NCBI RefSeq assembly: GCF_009735645.1
Contig: NZ_CP032550.1
Coordinates: forward strand, 1,798,001 to 1,862,000
Direction: 5' to 3'
From: Microbacterium oryzae
GTDB taxonomy: Bacteria; Actinomycetota; Actinomycetes; Actinomycetales; Microbacteriaceae
DNA length: 64,000 nucleotides
The position numbers and the translations under genes are program-made. Below are positions 9,161 to 19,613 of the stretch, piece after piece. Under the pieces are notes generated by a model. That model was not told the origin of the DNA and made no database searches. It saw nothing but the letters and a program-made list of their open reading frames with translations. The first letter of the stretch is position 1. Each line of letters begins with the position of its first letter.

Positions 9161-9806
9161 CGGTGAGGTCGGTCAGGGCGTTGAGCTCGAGCTTCTCGCC
9201 GTCGAGGAAGAACGTCGGCGTGCCGGTGACGCCCATCTCCTGCCCTTCCAGGAAGTCCTCCTCCACGCGCTCCTGCGTGGCCGGGTCGGCGACCGCTTCG
9301 TCGTAGGCGTCCATGTCCAGCCCCAGCTCCTCGGCGTACCCGCGGAATCGGTCGGCCTCCGACTCCGAGCCCTCGCCCCACTCGATCTGAGTCTCGAACA
9401 TCCGGTCGTACATCTCCTCGAACCGGTCCTGCTGGGAGGCGGCCTCGACCGCGAGGGCCGCGTTCATCGAGTTGAAGTGACCTGGAAGCGGGAAGTACCG
9501 CACGACGTAGTTGATCTCGCCGGCGTACTGCTCACGGATCTCCTCGACGTACGGGTAGAACGCTCCGCACGCCTCGCACTCGAAGTCGAGGAACTCCACC
9601 AGCGTGGGCGCGTCCGGGCCGACCTCGTCGAGCACGTGCGAATCGCTGCGGGTGCCGGGCAGGGCGCCCTCGTCCGGGGTCACCGGAGCAGGCCGGGTGA
9701 CGTTGACATACACGATCGCGACGATCACCAGGACGATGACGACTGCGGCGGCGATCAGCGTCGCCTTCACAGGCGTCGGCAGCTTCTTGCGGGCGGGGGC
9801 GGTCAC
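9132..9806 (-). CDS. Membrane-anchored DsbA-family thiol oxidoreductase
   Basis: 224 aa. A TM anchor spans residues 14-35, followed by a thioredoxin fold with the active site CEAC at 77-80 and the cis-proline loop GVTGTPTFFLDG near residue 195. The insertion of helices between them is typical of DsbA/thioredoxin_4 proteins. It would form or shuffle disulfides in exported proteins. The GTG at 9806 was chosen because it overlaps the resB stop as GTGA and leaves a plain signal anchor; the long upstream frame is unlike protein. It lies in the cytochrome-c/thiol block with resB, ccdA and tlpA. Confidence 0.85.
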   Translation of the reverse strand: MTAPARKKLPTPVKATLIAAAVVIVLVIVAIVYVNVTRPAPVTPDEGALPGTRSDSHVLDEVGPDAPTLVEFLDFECEACGAFYPYVEEIREQYAGEINYVVRYFPLPGHFNSMNAALAVEAASQQDRFEEMYDRMFETQIEWGEGSESEADRFRGYAEELGLDMDAYDEAVADPATQERVEEDFLEGQEMGVTGTPTFFLDGEKLELNALTDLTDALDRAIAD

Positions 9807-11530
9807 GGGGTCTCCTTCAGTACGGGCGTTTCGGTGGGATGGTCGGTGACGGCGGCGAGATGGTCGTCGCGCAGCCGCGACACGACCTGGGAGAGTTGAG
9901 GGTCCTCGCCGCGGGCGAGGCCGGCGTACTCGAGACGCAGCCGACGCTCGCCGTCCGCGGATGTCGATATCGCGGCTTTCATCCATAGGCGACGGCGGGG
10001 CACGAGCAGCGCGGTGATGAGCCCGGCTGTGGCGACGGAGGCGAAGACGAGCACCCAGACGGCGCCGCCGTCGCGCTGGATCTGGAGCGACACGAACCGC
10101 TTCACGGAGGCGAGCAGGTCTCCGGTGCCGGAGGCGTCCTCGAACGTGATCGTGCCCCAGCCGTTCGGCAGGTCAGCGGTTGCACCTGGGGTGAGCTCGA
10201 TGGACTCGAGTCCCGTGTCGCCACCGGTGACCTGGGTCATTCCGGACGTATCCAGCGTGTACACGGAGCGGGGTGTGCCGTCGTCGATGCCGAGGCTGCC
10301 GGAGAACACGTTGAACGTGACGACGGGGTTGACCAGGTCCGGGTACACGGACGTGTAGGCGCCACTGGCGAGCGTGCCCTGGGTCGGGTAGAAGAAGCCG
10401 ACCAGACCGATCTGCTCGGGCAGTCCGTCGGGAACCTTGAGAATGCCGAGGGAGGTCATCATCCCGTCCTGCGGCAAGAACGGCTGCGACTCGCTGTACA
10501 CGACCTCGCCCTCCGCGTTGCGGATCGTGATGGTCGGGGCATACCCGTTGCCGAGCAGGTAGAGCCGATCCCCTGCGACGTCGATCGGATGGTTCACGCG
10601 GACGACGTCCTTGCGGGCCTGCGTTTCCCCTGGGGTGCGGATCGTCAGCCGAGCGGCGAAGTCGCCTGCCTGGCCGGCGCCGGGCGTCCCGGGGAGCTCG
10701 TAGGTGACGTCGAACCGGTCGAGGGTGAGGGAGTACGGGGCGAGCGCGGTGTCGTCGACGAACCGGCCCGGCGTGAAAGACGAGTAGTCGCTGAGGCTGT
10801 TCACGAAGGTGGAGTTCTCGACGATGACCCGTTGCCCCGTGTAGGCGAAGCCGCCGGTGATGAGGACGGAGACGAGCACCCCGACCAGTGAGGCATGGAA
10901 GACGAGGTTCCCGGTCTCACGCAGGTAGCCGCGTTCGGCCGACACGGACCACACGCCGAGCGAGTCGTAGCGTTCCGTGCGGTACCCCTGACGGCGGAGC
11001 TGTCGTTCTGCGACCGCGACCGCTTCTGCGGCCTCCGTCTCCGCGTCCAGGTGGGCGGGCACGTGCACGTCCTCAGTGAGGTGATCATCGAGCCGCTGCA
11101 ATCGGGCGGGCGTGCGAGGCGGGCGGGAGCGCAGCGCCTTCGCGTGGTGGCGGATACGCGGGATGATGCAGCCGATGAGCGAGACGAACAGCAGCAGGTA
11201 GACGGACGAGAACCACACCGACCCGTAGAGATCGAACATCTGCAGCGTGTCGAGCACCGGCGCGATGTCGGGGTTATCACGGAAGAACTGGGTCACGCCG
11301 TTGGGGTTCGCGACCCGCTGCGGGAAGATCGAGCCCGGCACAGCGATCATCGCGAGCAGAAGGAGCAGCACCAGCGCCGTACGCATGCTGGTCAGCTGGC
11401 GCCAGGCCCACCGCAGCCACCCCGTCACTCCGAGCATGGGCGAGACGATGCGCTCCTCGTCGCCGCGGTCGATGTGGTCTGCGGGACGTGCGGGATCCGT
11501 TACGACGGGTTCAGAGCGGGAGGGTGACAT
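9803..11530 (-). CDS. resB: ResB-like cytochrome c biogenesis protein
   Basis: 575 aa. Three N-terminal TM helices (near residues 48-68, 105-128 and 205-228), a long extracytoplasmic domain and one TM helix near 500-522 give the ResB/Ccs1 layout. The start motif TSMRTALVLLLLLAM and SIFPQR are characteristic. ResB works with a ResC/CcsA partner to hand haem to apocytochrome c; no ccsA is found in the window, which is odd for a complete system II and suggests the partner is the chromosomal one. It overlaps ccdA by 20 nt. Confidence 0.88.
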   Translation of the reverse strand: MSPSRSEPVVTDPARPADHIDRGDEERIVSPMLGVTGWLRWAWRQLTSMRTALVLLLLLAMIAVPGSIFPQRVANPNGVTQFFRDNPDIAPVLDTLQMFDLYGSVWFSSVYLLLFVSLIGCIIPRIRHHAKALRSRPPRTPARLQRLDDHLTEDVHVPAHLDAETEAAEAVAVAERQLRRQGYRTERYDSLGVWSVSAERGYLRETGNLVFHASLVGVLVSVLITGGFAYTGQRVIVENSTFVNSLSDYSSFTPGRFVDDTALAPYSLTLDRFDVTYELPGTPGAGQAGDFAARLTIRTPGETQARKDVVRVNHPIDVAGDRLYLLGNGYAPTITIRNAEGEVVYSESQPFLPQDGMMTSLGILKVPDGLPEQIGLVGFFYPTQGTLASGAYTSVYPDLVNPVVTFNVFSGSLGIDDGTPRSVYTLDTSGMTQVTGGDTGLESIELTPGATADLPNGWGTITFEDASGTGDLLASVKRFVSLQIQRDGGAVWVLVFASVATAGLITALLVPRRRLWMKAAISTSADGERRLRLEYAGLARGEDPQLSQVVSRLRDDHLAAVTDHPTETPVLKETP

Positions 11531-12245
11531 TCAGCATCACCCCCTGCAGCACCGACATGAGCCGGCCCCAGGCGCCGGTGACCATCAGCGCGCCGAGCAG
11601 CACGAGGACGGTGCCGCCGGCGATGTTGAAGGCTCGGATGTGACGACGCACGAACGCGACCGAGCGGGTCGCCCAGCCCAGGCCGAGGGCCAGCAGCAGG
11701 AACGGCAGACCGAGCCCGAGCGAGTACGCCAGGCCGAGCAGGCCTGCCCGCCATGGATCGCCGAGGTTCCACGACACGGACATGATCGCCGCCAGCGTCG
11801 GGCCGATGCACGGCGCCCACCCGATGCCCAGGGCGACGCCCAGCAGCGGTGCGCCGATCAGGCCGAGTCCGCTGCGCGTGCGCAGCCGGACGGTGCGCTG
11901 TGCGCCGCGGAAGACGCCGATGAACACCAGCCCCATCACGATGACGAACACGCCCAGGATCCGCGTGAGGACGGCCGAGTACTGCAGGAAGAACATCCCG
12001 AACACGCCGCCCAGGATGGTCACGGCCAGGAAGACGACCGTGAATCCGGCGATGAAGAGTCCGACGCCGGCAACAAGTCGCCCGCGCCCGGCGGCTCCTT
12101 CCGGTGCGCCGACGGCGGATCCGAGGTACCCGAAGTATCCAGGGACCAGGGGCAGCACGCAGGGCGAGACGAAGGAGACGAGTCCGGCGAGGGCAGCGAC
12201 GAGGATGGCGAGCCACAGAGCCCCGTCGACGACGATCGCTCCCAT
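11511..12245 (-). CDS. ccdA: CcdA-like thiol-disulfide transporter of cytochrome c biogenesis
   Basis: 244 aa, six TM helices. Two conserved Cys lie in helix 1 (FVSPCVLPLVPGY, Cys29) and helix 4 (IGWAPCIGPT, Cys146). This pair carries electrons from cytoplasmic thioredoxin across the membrane. The natural acceptor is the TlpA-like lipoprotein encoded one base upstream, which in turn keeps apocytochrome or copper-site cysteines reduced. Confidence 0.92.
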   Translation of the reverse strand: MGAIVVDGALWLAILVAALAGLVSFVSPCVLPLVPGYFGYLGSAVGAPEGAAGRGRLVAGVGLFIAGFTVVFLAVTILGGVFGMFFLQYSAVLTRILGVFVIVMGLVFIGVFRGAQRTVRLRTRSGLGLIGAPLLGVALGIGWAPCIGPTLAAIMSVSWNLGDPWRAGLLGLAYSLGLGLPFLLLALGLGWATRSVAFVRRHIRAFNIAGGTVLVLLGALMVTGAWGRLMSVLQGVMLNVTLPL

Positions 12246-12246
12246 C

Positions 12247-12858
12247 TCAGCCGTCCTCGGCGAGCACGTCGGACACGAGCGTCGACAGGATCGACGCCGA
12301 CTGCAGCTGACCGATGATCCGCGCCGCGACCCGGCCCTGCCGATCCATCACCAGCGTGGTGGGCGTCGCCTGGATCGGAGTCGCGGCAGCGAAGGCGAGC
12401 TTCACCTGGCCGCCGTCCGCATCGATGACGCTCGGGTACGTGATGCCGTTGTCCGCAGCGAACGCGCGGGCGGTGGCGGGCTGGTCGTAGATGTTGATGC
12501 CGAGGAATCCCACGTCCTCGGCCTGATACTTCTGCCATACCTCTTCGAGCATCGGCGCTTCGGCGATGCAGGGGCCGCAAGCTGCGTACCAGAAGTTCAC
12601 GACGTACACCCGGTCCGCGAACTCGACGTCGGAGACAGCATCACCGTACTCGGTGACGCCGTCGAACACGACCGGATCGCCGCGCTCTTCGGCGGCGATC
12701 GACTCGACGCGGAAATCACCGGATTCATAGGTCTGGTTGCCGACGTCGTACTCGGCCGCGACGCCGTCCTGCGGCGCGCAGCCGGTGAGCACAGTAAGCA
12801 GCATCGCGCCGAGAACGGCCGTCGTGGCGCGGGTACGGGACGGGGATCGGGTTGGCAT
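12247..12858 (-). CDS. TlpA/ResA-like thioredoxin lipoprotein
   Basis: 203 aa. The lipobox is LTGC with Cys27. The redox motif is CGPC at 94-97 in VNFWYAACGPC, and a cis-Pro loop QATPTTLVMD follows near residue 172. This is the extracytoplasmic reductant of the CcdA pathway, acting on cytochrome c or CuA-site cysteines. Being a lipoprotein, it is a likely client of the lnt and lspA genes of the same island. The 133-nt gap to the upstream gene holds a 16-bp GC palindrome (12915-12930) but no clear promoter, so read-through from 13411 is likely. Confidence 0.88.
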   Translation of the reverse strand: MPTRSPSRTRATTAVLGAMLLTVLTGCAPQDGVAAEYDVGNQTYESGDFRVESIAAEERGDPVVFDGVTEYGDAVSDVEFADRVYVVNFWYAACGPCIAEAPMLEEVWQKYQAEDVGFLGINIYDQPATARAFAADNGITYPSVIDADGGQVKLAFAAATPIQATPTTLVMDRQGRVAARIIGQLQSASILSTLVSDVLAEDG

Positions 12859-12991
12859 AGGGCTCTCCTAGGACGGGCGACAGGTCCTGCGCATGCCCGA
12901 GCGTCGTCGCTCACCGCGGCGCGCGCCGCGAGCGGTCGTCCTCAGGACATGCGAACGACGCGCACCCGCAGGTGGCGTCGCGGGGAACCGG

Positions 12992-13411
12992 TCAGGTCCG
13001 GGAGATGCCCAACAGAGTCGTTGTCACCATAGGCGAGAAGACACGCTTCTGTGGGAGCAGTGCGGACAGCCACCGGCCCGCGACCGACAGCACCACCGGA
13101 GTGGGACGGCCGCCCAGCGCACGCCACGCGAAGATCGCCAGGAGCACGCCGCACAGCGCGCCCAGGACACAGAGCCCGGCCACGCCGAGCTCGTCCTCCG
13201 CGGGAGCGACCGGGACGATCACCTCGGCGTCAGAGGTCGGAGTAGCGGCGGCCGAAACGGAGACAGGCAGCACCGAGCCGCCCTCGAGGCTCTCGTGCGC
13301 GGGCGACGTCCAGATGCCCAAGAGCAACAGCGCCGCGGCTCCGACAGCCAGCAGGAGCCGCACCACCGACCCCCGGTCACGGCCGGGGGTCGGAAGGGCG
13401 GTCGGGCTCAT
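12992..13411 (-). CDS. Two-TM small protein with C-terminal ISRT tail, leader gene of the tlpA-copC operon (DUF6153-like)
   Basis: 139 aa. TM helices lie near residues 17-36 and 79-97, with an Ala/Ser/Pro/Val-rich external loop that lacks His and Cys. The second helix reads LCVLGALCGVLL, and the protein ends LLGISRT. The gene at 19707 shares both features ([17 protein letters not shown]) in the same layout, so the two are paralogues. I recall similar proteins as DUF6153; the function is unknown. Its position first in a metal/redox operon, with a leaderless-type promoter 7 nt before the ATG, is the same as for its paralogue. Confidence 0.7.
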   Translation of the reverse strand: MSPTALPTPGRDRGSVVRLLLAVGAAALLLLGIWTSPAHESLEGGSVLPVSVSAAATPTSDAEVIVPVAPAEDELGVAGLCVLGALCGVLLAIFAWRALGGRPTPVVLSVAGRWLSALLPQKRVFSPMVTTTLLGISRT

Positions 13412-13418
13412 GGGTTCC

Positions 13419-13424
13419 AGGGTA
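13419..13424 (-). promoter_or_regulatory. -10 box, leaderless promoter of the tlpA-copC operon
   Basis: On the minus strand TACCCT lies 7 nt before the ATG at 13411, so the transcript should begin at or next to the start codon. No -35 match to TTGACA is obvious. Confidence 0.55.
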
Positions 13425-13453
13425 GTCGCGGCGGCTGGGAGGACCGTCCCGCC

Positions 13454-15579
<2,126 letters not shown>

Positions 15580-15583
<4 letters not shown>

Positions 15584-15960
15584 TGCGCGACCTCCGGTGC
15601 GACCGCGCCGGCACCGGGGCCGCAGCACAGCGGCACATCGCAGTCGTCATCCACGCACGGCACGCCGTCGTCCACCGCGAGCACCGTCTCGACCAACATC
15701 GCGATCGCCTTCGTCAGATGCGGATCCGCGATCTCGTACCGCGTCTGCCGCCCCTCAGGCGTCGCGACGATCAGACCGCACCCCCGCAAGCAGGAGAGAT
15801 GATTGGACACGTTCGTGCGCGTCAGCTCCAGGTCTCTCGCCAACCGCGCCGGGTATCCGGGCTCCTCGAGCAGCGAGAGCAGGATCCGGGATCGGGTCGG
15901 GTCGGCCATGGCCCGGCCGAGCCGGTTCATCACGTCAAGCCGGGAAGCAATGGTCAGCAT
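15580..15960 (-). CDS. cmtR: CmtR-type ArsR-family Cd/Pb sensor repressor
   Basis: 126 aa. It aligns residue for residue with mycobacterial CmtR: the recognition helix NVSNHLSCLRGC gives Cys57 and Cys61 and the C-terminal Cys102 is present, the three thiolates known to bind Cd/Pb there. Position 24, Cys in M. tuberculosis, is Ser here. After Cys102 there is an extra tail with Cys107, Cys112 and Cys113 (PLCCGPG). Metal binding should release it from its operator. The ATG at 15960 was chosen because it lies 6 nt after a TATAGT -10 box and gives the CmtR numbering; an upstream ATG in the frame is weaker. Confidence 0.9.
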
Positions 15961-15984
15961 ACGGTGACTATACATCAATCAGTG
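15961..15984 (-). promoter_or_regulatory. cmtR promoter with overlapping operator candidate
   Basis: The minus strand has TATAGT (15967-15972) 6 nt before the cmtR ATG, a leaderless promoter. Around it lies an imperfect AT-rich dyad (TGACTATACATCAATCAGTGA read on the plus strand would be its full extent; the ends TGACT and AGTGA pair at 4 of 5 positions). Autoregulation by CmtR at this site is expected from the family, and the end of the upstream ctaG gene overlaps it. Confidence 0.5.
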
Positions 15985-16926
15985 ACCATTTCCGGTGCGC
16001 TTCTGTAACCGCTCGAGATACGCGTTGTAAGCGTCGAGGTCATCGTCGCCGTGCACGTCGGCGTATCGGTCGTGCGCCCGCGCTCGGGCCGTGTCATCCC
16101 GGAACCAGCGGTGCATGATGTACAGCACCATGAACAGGGTCGGCGCCTCGCCGTACGACCAGGCGAGGGCGCCGGCGACGCGCTGGTCTTCGAGCGGGTC
16201 GAGTCCGAGGACTGCGGTGCTCTCGGCGAAGGTGCCGATCATCAGGGTGTTGCTCATCATGATGAACACGCCGAAGAACGCATGCAGCGCGGCCTCGGCG
16301 AACAGGTCCAGCGCTCGCGCGCCGTAACTCATCCGCACAGGCAGCGGGTCGTCCGACAGCACCGGAATCGTGAAGAGCATGCCGGCGAGGAAGAACCCGA
16401 TCTCGAGCGCCTGGTGCCCACCGGGCAGGCGCAGGATCGGGTCGGCGAGGTTGTCGAGGTAGAGGCCGTAGAACGCCAGCAGGTACAGCGGCAACGCCAC
16501 GGCGGGACTCAGCGCCCACCGTGCGGCGCGGCTGCGCAGCGCGCCGTGCGCAACGCTGAGCACGGCGCGCCCGAGCCCGCGGTGTGGTGTGGCGCGCAGC
16601 AGCAGCGTGCCCGGTGAACCGAGGACGAGCAAGGGTGGAATCGCCATCATCAGGGTGAGCTGCTGGAACATGAACACCGAGAACTGCGCGTACCCGTAGC
16701 TCTCCACGCCGAGCCCCATGACGATGACCAGCGCCATGCACCCGGCCAGGAAGCAGAGCGTGCGCGAGATCGGCCAGCGCCGCCCCTTCCGCCAGAGCCG
16801 GATTGCGCCGGCGAGGTAGGCGACGGCGAGCAGGATCCCGAGGCCCGCGAGCGGGGATGGCGGGTACGGCCCTACGGCGAAGTACTCGAGCAGCCCTGGC
16901 GGCGGCAGGTGCGGTGGCGATTCCAT
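15979..16926 (-). CDS. CtaG-like cytochrome c oxidase assembly protein
   Basis: 315 aa, about eight TM helices. GVESYGYAQFSVFMFQQL, MAIPPLLVLGSP and PLEDQRVAGALAWSYGE are caa3 CtaG features also seen in the C-terminal half of the CopD fusion at 5239, so the island carries two CtaG domains. CtaG proteins help deliver copper to heme-copper oxidase. It is the last gene of the operon that starts at 20132, 10 nt after the small membrane gene; its stop overlaps the cmtR promoter region. Confidence 0.85.
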   Translation of the reverse strand: MESPPHLPPPGLLEYFAVGPYPPSPLAGLGILLAVAYLAGAIRLWRKGRRWPISRTLCFLAGCMALVIVMGLGVESYGYAQFSVFMFQQLTLMMAIPPLLVLGSPGTLLLRATPHRGLGRAVLSVAHGALRSRAARWALSPAVALPLYLLAFYGLYLDNLADPILRLPGGHQALEIGFFLAGMLFTIPVLSDDPLPVRMSYGARALDLFAEAALHAFFGVFIMMSNTLMIGTFAESTAVLGLDPLEDQRVAGALAWSYGEAPTLFMVLYIMHRWFRDDTARARAHDRYADVHGDDDLDAYNAYLERLQKRTGNGH

Positions 16927-16936
16927 ACCCGTGATG

Positions 16937-17275
16937 TCAGGAAGGCCGTGGAACCTTGATGAGGGCGCCCGCGGCGAGGAACGTCACCGCGGCCACCGGC
17001 TGCGCTGCCGTCCACACGGGACCCTCGAACGGGAACGGGTAGACGGGGTTCCACAGCACGGTGATCGCGGCGAAGACGACGATCCACCACCACTGGCGTG
17101 CCTGGAACGCGAACCATGCGGTGATCATGGCGAGGATCGCCACGATGAACAGCACGACCATCGCCCACTCACCGCCGAGCAGCAATGGCGCGAGGACCAG
17201 CGTCGGCGCTGCGATCAGGCTCGGGGCGAGCGCGTTGCGCTGATACATGGAAGGCGTGCGGGGGCGTCGGTTCAT
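16937..17275 (-). CDS. Small four-TM membrane protein (DUF6804-like)
   Basis: 112 aa. After a basic N-terminus there are four hydrophobic segments; the third and fourth are linked by VLWNPVYPFPFEGPVWTAAQ, a segment I associate with actinobacterial proteins labelled DUF6804. No catalytic residues are recognisable. The ATG at 17275 overlaps the lspA stop by 4 nt, so it is part of the copper/lipoprotein operon. Function unknown. Confidence 0.65.
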   Translation of the reverse strand: MNRRPRTPSMYQRNALAPSLIAAPTLVLAPLLLGGEWAMVVLFIVAILAMITAWFAFQARQWWWIVVFAAITVLWNPVYPFPFEGPVWTAAQPVAAVTFLAAGALIKVPRPS

Positions 17276-17817
17276 GATTCTCCGTTTCGGGTCGCGGGAC
17301 GGATGGGGAGGCCGGGCCTGCGGGCGGGCGCGGCGCGTCTCGTTCGGCTGCTCTTCCGGAGCAGGTCGAGGACGAGGACCGCTCCACCGATACCGAGGGC
17401 GACGTCGGCGAGGTTGCCGATGAACAGGTCGCAGTAGGCGAGGAAGTCGATGACATGCCCCCGTCCGAACGAGGGCGGAGCGAACAGCCGGTCGACCAGG
17501 TTCCCGAACGCTCCGCCGAGGATGAAAGCCAGCCCGAGCGCCCGTCCCGTGGTCCGTGCGCGCAGGAGCGCTGCGCAGACCACGACGGTGAAGCCGACGC
17601 CGATGAGCGTGATCAGCCAGGTCTGGCTCGCGCCGAGCGACAGCACAGCGCCGGGGTTGTAGGCGAGCTGAAGCCCCAGGAGATCTCCGAGCAGCGGGAT
17701 TCGCTCCGCCCCGGTCAACTGCGCGACGGCGAGGGCCTTGGTCACCTGGTCGATCATCAGCACGGCCGCCGCGACCGCACACGCCATCGCAAGCCGCAGG
17801 GCGCGCTCACGCCTCAT
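17272..17817 (-). CDS. lspA: Lipoprotein signal peptidase II
   Basis: 181 aa, four TM helices. The two catalytic aspartates are Asp109 (GNLVDRL) and Asp138 (GNLADVALG), and Asn53 is in YNPGAVLS. LspA removes the signal peptide from diacylated lipoproteins. Together with lnt in the neighbouring operon it gives the island its own maturation route for lipoproteins. A long basic tail after helix 4 is unusual but common in actinobacteria. It overlaps both neighbours. Confidence 0.93.
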   Translation of the reverse strand: MRRERALRLAMACAVAAAVLMIDQVTKALAVAQLTGAERIPLLGDLLGLQLAYNPGAVLSLGASQTWLITLIGVGFTVVVCAALLRARTTGRALGLAFILGGAFGNLVDRLFAPPSFGRGHVIDFLAYCDLFIGNLADVALGIGGAVLVLDLLRKSSRTRRAAPARRPGLPIRPATRNGES

Positions 17818-18484
17818 CGGAGCCCCGCGCGTCTCGCCGTTTCCGTTCGCGCCGCATCATCAGGACCATCCCCCCGACGGGGGCGATGATCGCGATCGGA
17901 AGCATGATGCCGATGAACGGCAGGAAGATGTCGTCCGTTTGCGGGGCCGTGCCGGCTTCGTAGCCGGATGGAGTCTCCTCGGGGTGAGGCGAGGTCACCG
18001 CATCTGACGTGGGATCCGGCGAGGGCTCAGGCGTGCTCAACGAGGGATCGATCGTGTAGATGTACTCGCCCTCTGCCGACTCGGCACCGCTGGAGGTGAT
18101 CTGCCAGCGGACGAGATACTCACCAGGCGCCGCGTCCGCTGCCAGGTGTTGTGTGGCGCTGGCGTCGCTGAAGCCGACGTCGTCCGTGGCGATGTTCTCA
18201 CCCGACGGCGCGATCACCTCGATGCGGACCACATCGTCCAGACGCAGATTCTCATCGAAAGTCAGCGTGATCTCGTCCGGTGCGGTCGCCATGGTGGAGT
18301 CAGCCGTTGGATAGGAGGAGACGAGGTCTTCGGCAGCGAACGCGGTCGTCGACGCGCCCAGCGTCAGGCCGGCCCCCGCGAGGACCGCGAGGATCAGGAT
18401 CCTCGCCGGTCGCCGGGTCCTCGGCTTGCGGCTCGTCCACGCGCGCGTCGGTTCGGGTTCGTATGTCACGTCGTCTTCCTTCAT
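17807..18484 (-). CDS. CopC-like membrane-anchored protein lacking the Cu(II)-site histidines
   Basis: 225 aa. The signal sequence ends near Ala50 and the mature protein begins AEDLVSSYPTADSTM, with the CopC strand pattern (PDEITLTFDENL, YLVRWQITSSG). The mature N-terminal His of CopC is absent, and the usual SxDGHP is replaced by SSGAESAEG; only one His lies in the domain (QHL). A Pro-rich linker and one TM helix near 190-212 follow, then an Arg-rich tail. It is therefore a CopC fold that has lost the known Cu(II) ligands. It may act as a partner or scaffold, or bind Cu(I) or another ligand. It overlaps lspA by 11 nt and the monooxygenase gene by 4. Confidence 0.75.
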   Translation of the reverse strand: MKEDDVTYEPEPTRAWTSRKPRTRRPARILILAVLAGAGLTLGASTTAFAAEDLVSSYPTADSTMATAPDEITLTFDENLRLDDVVRIEVIAPSGENIATDDVGFSDASATQHLAADAAPGEYLVRWQITSSGAESAEGEYIYTIDPSLSTPEPSPDPTSDAVTSPHPEETPSGYEAGTAPQTDDIFLPFIGIMLPIAIIAPVGGMVLMMRRERKRRDARGSDEA

Positions 18485-19509
18485 GGCCGGTTGGTGATGT
18501 GTCGGGCGATCGTCGCGGCGTCTCGCCAGGTGCCGTGCAGGGTCTCGGAGCCTCGGTGCCCGTAGCCCGGCATGCCGGCGACGAACAATCCGGGTACGCT
18601 CGTGCGCGTTCGACCACGCGAGTGGCCACGGACCTCGGCGGGCAGCCAGTCGTCGCCTGGCAGGTATCCCGTAGCGAGGATGACCGACGCCGGCGTCAGA
18701 TGACGCCCATCTGCGAGCTCCACCTCGGCCCCGCTCGCCCGGGCGACGGCCGGGACGACGTCGATGCCGTCCCGATGGAGATCCGCGTAGCTGTCACCGA
18801 ACAGCGGCTCCGGCCGGGTGCCGCCGAGGACGCTCCGACGACGGCCGGCAGCCCACGGGAACGTGGCGATGTGTCGGTAGCGGCGCGGGCTGCGCACGGC
18901 GAGCGAGACTCGGTGCGTCCCGCTCAGCTCGCGGGCGATCTGCACCCCGGCGTTCCCTCCGCCCACGATCAGCACCTCGCCGGGCGGAATGTCCACCGGC
19001 GACCGGTAGGCGCTGCTGTGCAGCATGCGGCCAGGTGGAGTGAGGTCTCCCGCCCAGGAGGGAAGGCGGGGCCGGGCGTTCGCACCCGTGGCGCAGACGA
19101 CGTTGCGGGTCTGCACTTTCCCCGCACTCGTCTCGAGCAGCAAGGTCGCGCGTGACCCCACGCGGTGCAGACCGGTCGCACGCACACGCCACATAGGCGT
19201 GACGCCCAAGTGCTTCTCGACCGCACTGAGATAGGACGCCACCTCGTGCGCCCGGGGTCGGACTCGCGGCTCGCCGGGAAACGACAGCACAGGCAGCGCG
19301 CTATGGCGAGCGTCGCTGAACAGCGTCAGCGACCGCCAGCGGCGTTCCCAGCTGCGCCAGCCCGCAGCTGCATCGATGACGACGAAGTCACGCTGCGGGG
19401 AGAGGCCGCGCGCGATCAGCGCCGCGGCGACAGCGAGACCGCATTGGCCCGCGCCGACGATGATCGCACGACGATGCGACAGATCGATCTTCATGCTCGG
19501 TGCGCTCAT
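18481..19509 (-). CDS. FAD/NADPH-dependent monooxygenase-like oxidoreductase
   Basis: 342 aa. It has a FAD Rossmann motif GAGQCG (19-24) and a second nucleotide motif GGGNAG near residue 175, with ATGYLPGD near the C-terminus. This is the layout of class B flavoprotein monooxygenases (CzcO/YUC-like); the classical FxGxxxHxxxW fingerprint is only loosely represented (HSSAYRSP). Related proteins are found in metal and metalloid islands (for example ArsO), but no substrate can be read from the sequence. The ATG at 19509 overlaps the 35-aa gene's stop, and the frame ends overlapping the CopC-like gene. Confidence 0.75.
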   Translation of the reverse strand: MSAPSMKIDLSHRRAIIVGAGQCGLAVAAALIARGLSPQRDFVVIDAAAGWRSWERRWRSLTLFSDARHSALPVLSFPGEPRVRPRAHEVASYLSAVEKHLGVTPMWRVRATGLHRVGSRATLLLETSAGKVQTRNVVCATGANARPRLPSWAGDLTPPGRMLHSSAYRSPVDIPPGEVLIVGGGNAGVQIARELSGTHRVSLAVRSPRRYRHIATFPWAAGRRRSVLGGTRPEPLFGDSYADLHRDGIDVVPAVARASGAEVELADGRHLTPASVILATGYLPGDDWLPAEVRGHSRGRTRTSVPGLFVAGMPGYGHRGSETLHGTWRDAATIARHITNRP

Positions 19510-19613
19510 GCGACGAGAGCGATCACGGCGACGAACGACCACACCAAGGCGACGGCCAGACAGACGGTCAACAGGGCGGACAGGATGAGCGTGGCCTTCT
19601 GCCAGGCTTTCAC
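19506..19613 (-). CDS. 35-aa single-TM peptide
   Basis: A GTG at 19613 with GAGGAG 8 nt upstream opens a 35-residue frame: a short basic start (VKAWQKA) and a hydrophobic helix running to the end (TLILSALLTVCLAVALVW, then SFVAVIALVA). Its TGA overlaps the ATG of the monooxygenase gene in ATGA, the same coupling used through the operon, which argues that it is translated. It could be a small subunit or anchor for the flavoprotein. No homologue can be named. Confidence 0.55.
   Translation of the reverse strand: MKAWQKATLILSALLTVCLAVALVWSFVAVIALVA

Noticed and set aside
12915..12930. 16-bp perfect palindrome CGCGGCGCGCGCCGCG as terminator before tlpA
   Set aside because: Pure GC palindromes are expected by chance at this composition, and there is no T-tract; it would also separate tlpA from its only visible promoter.
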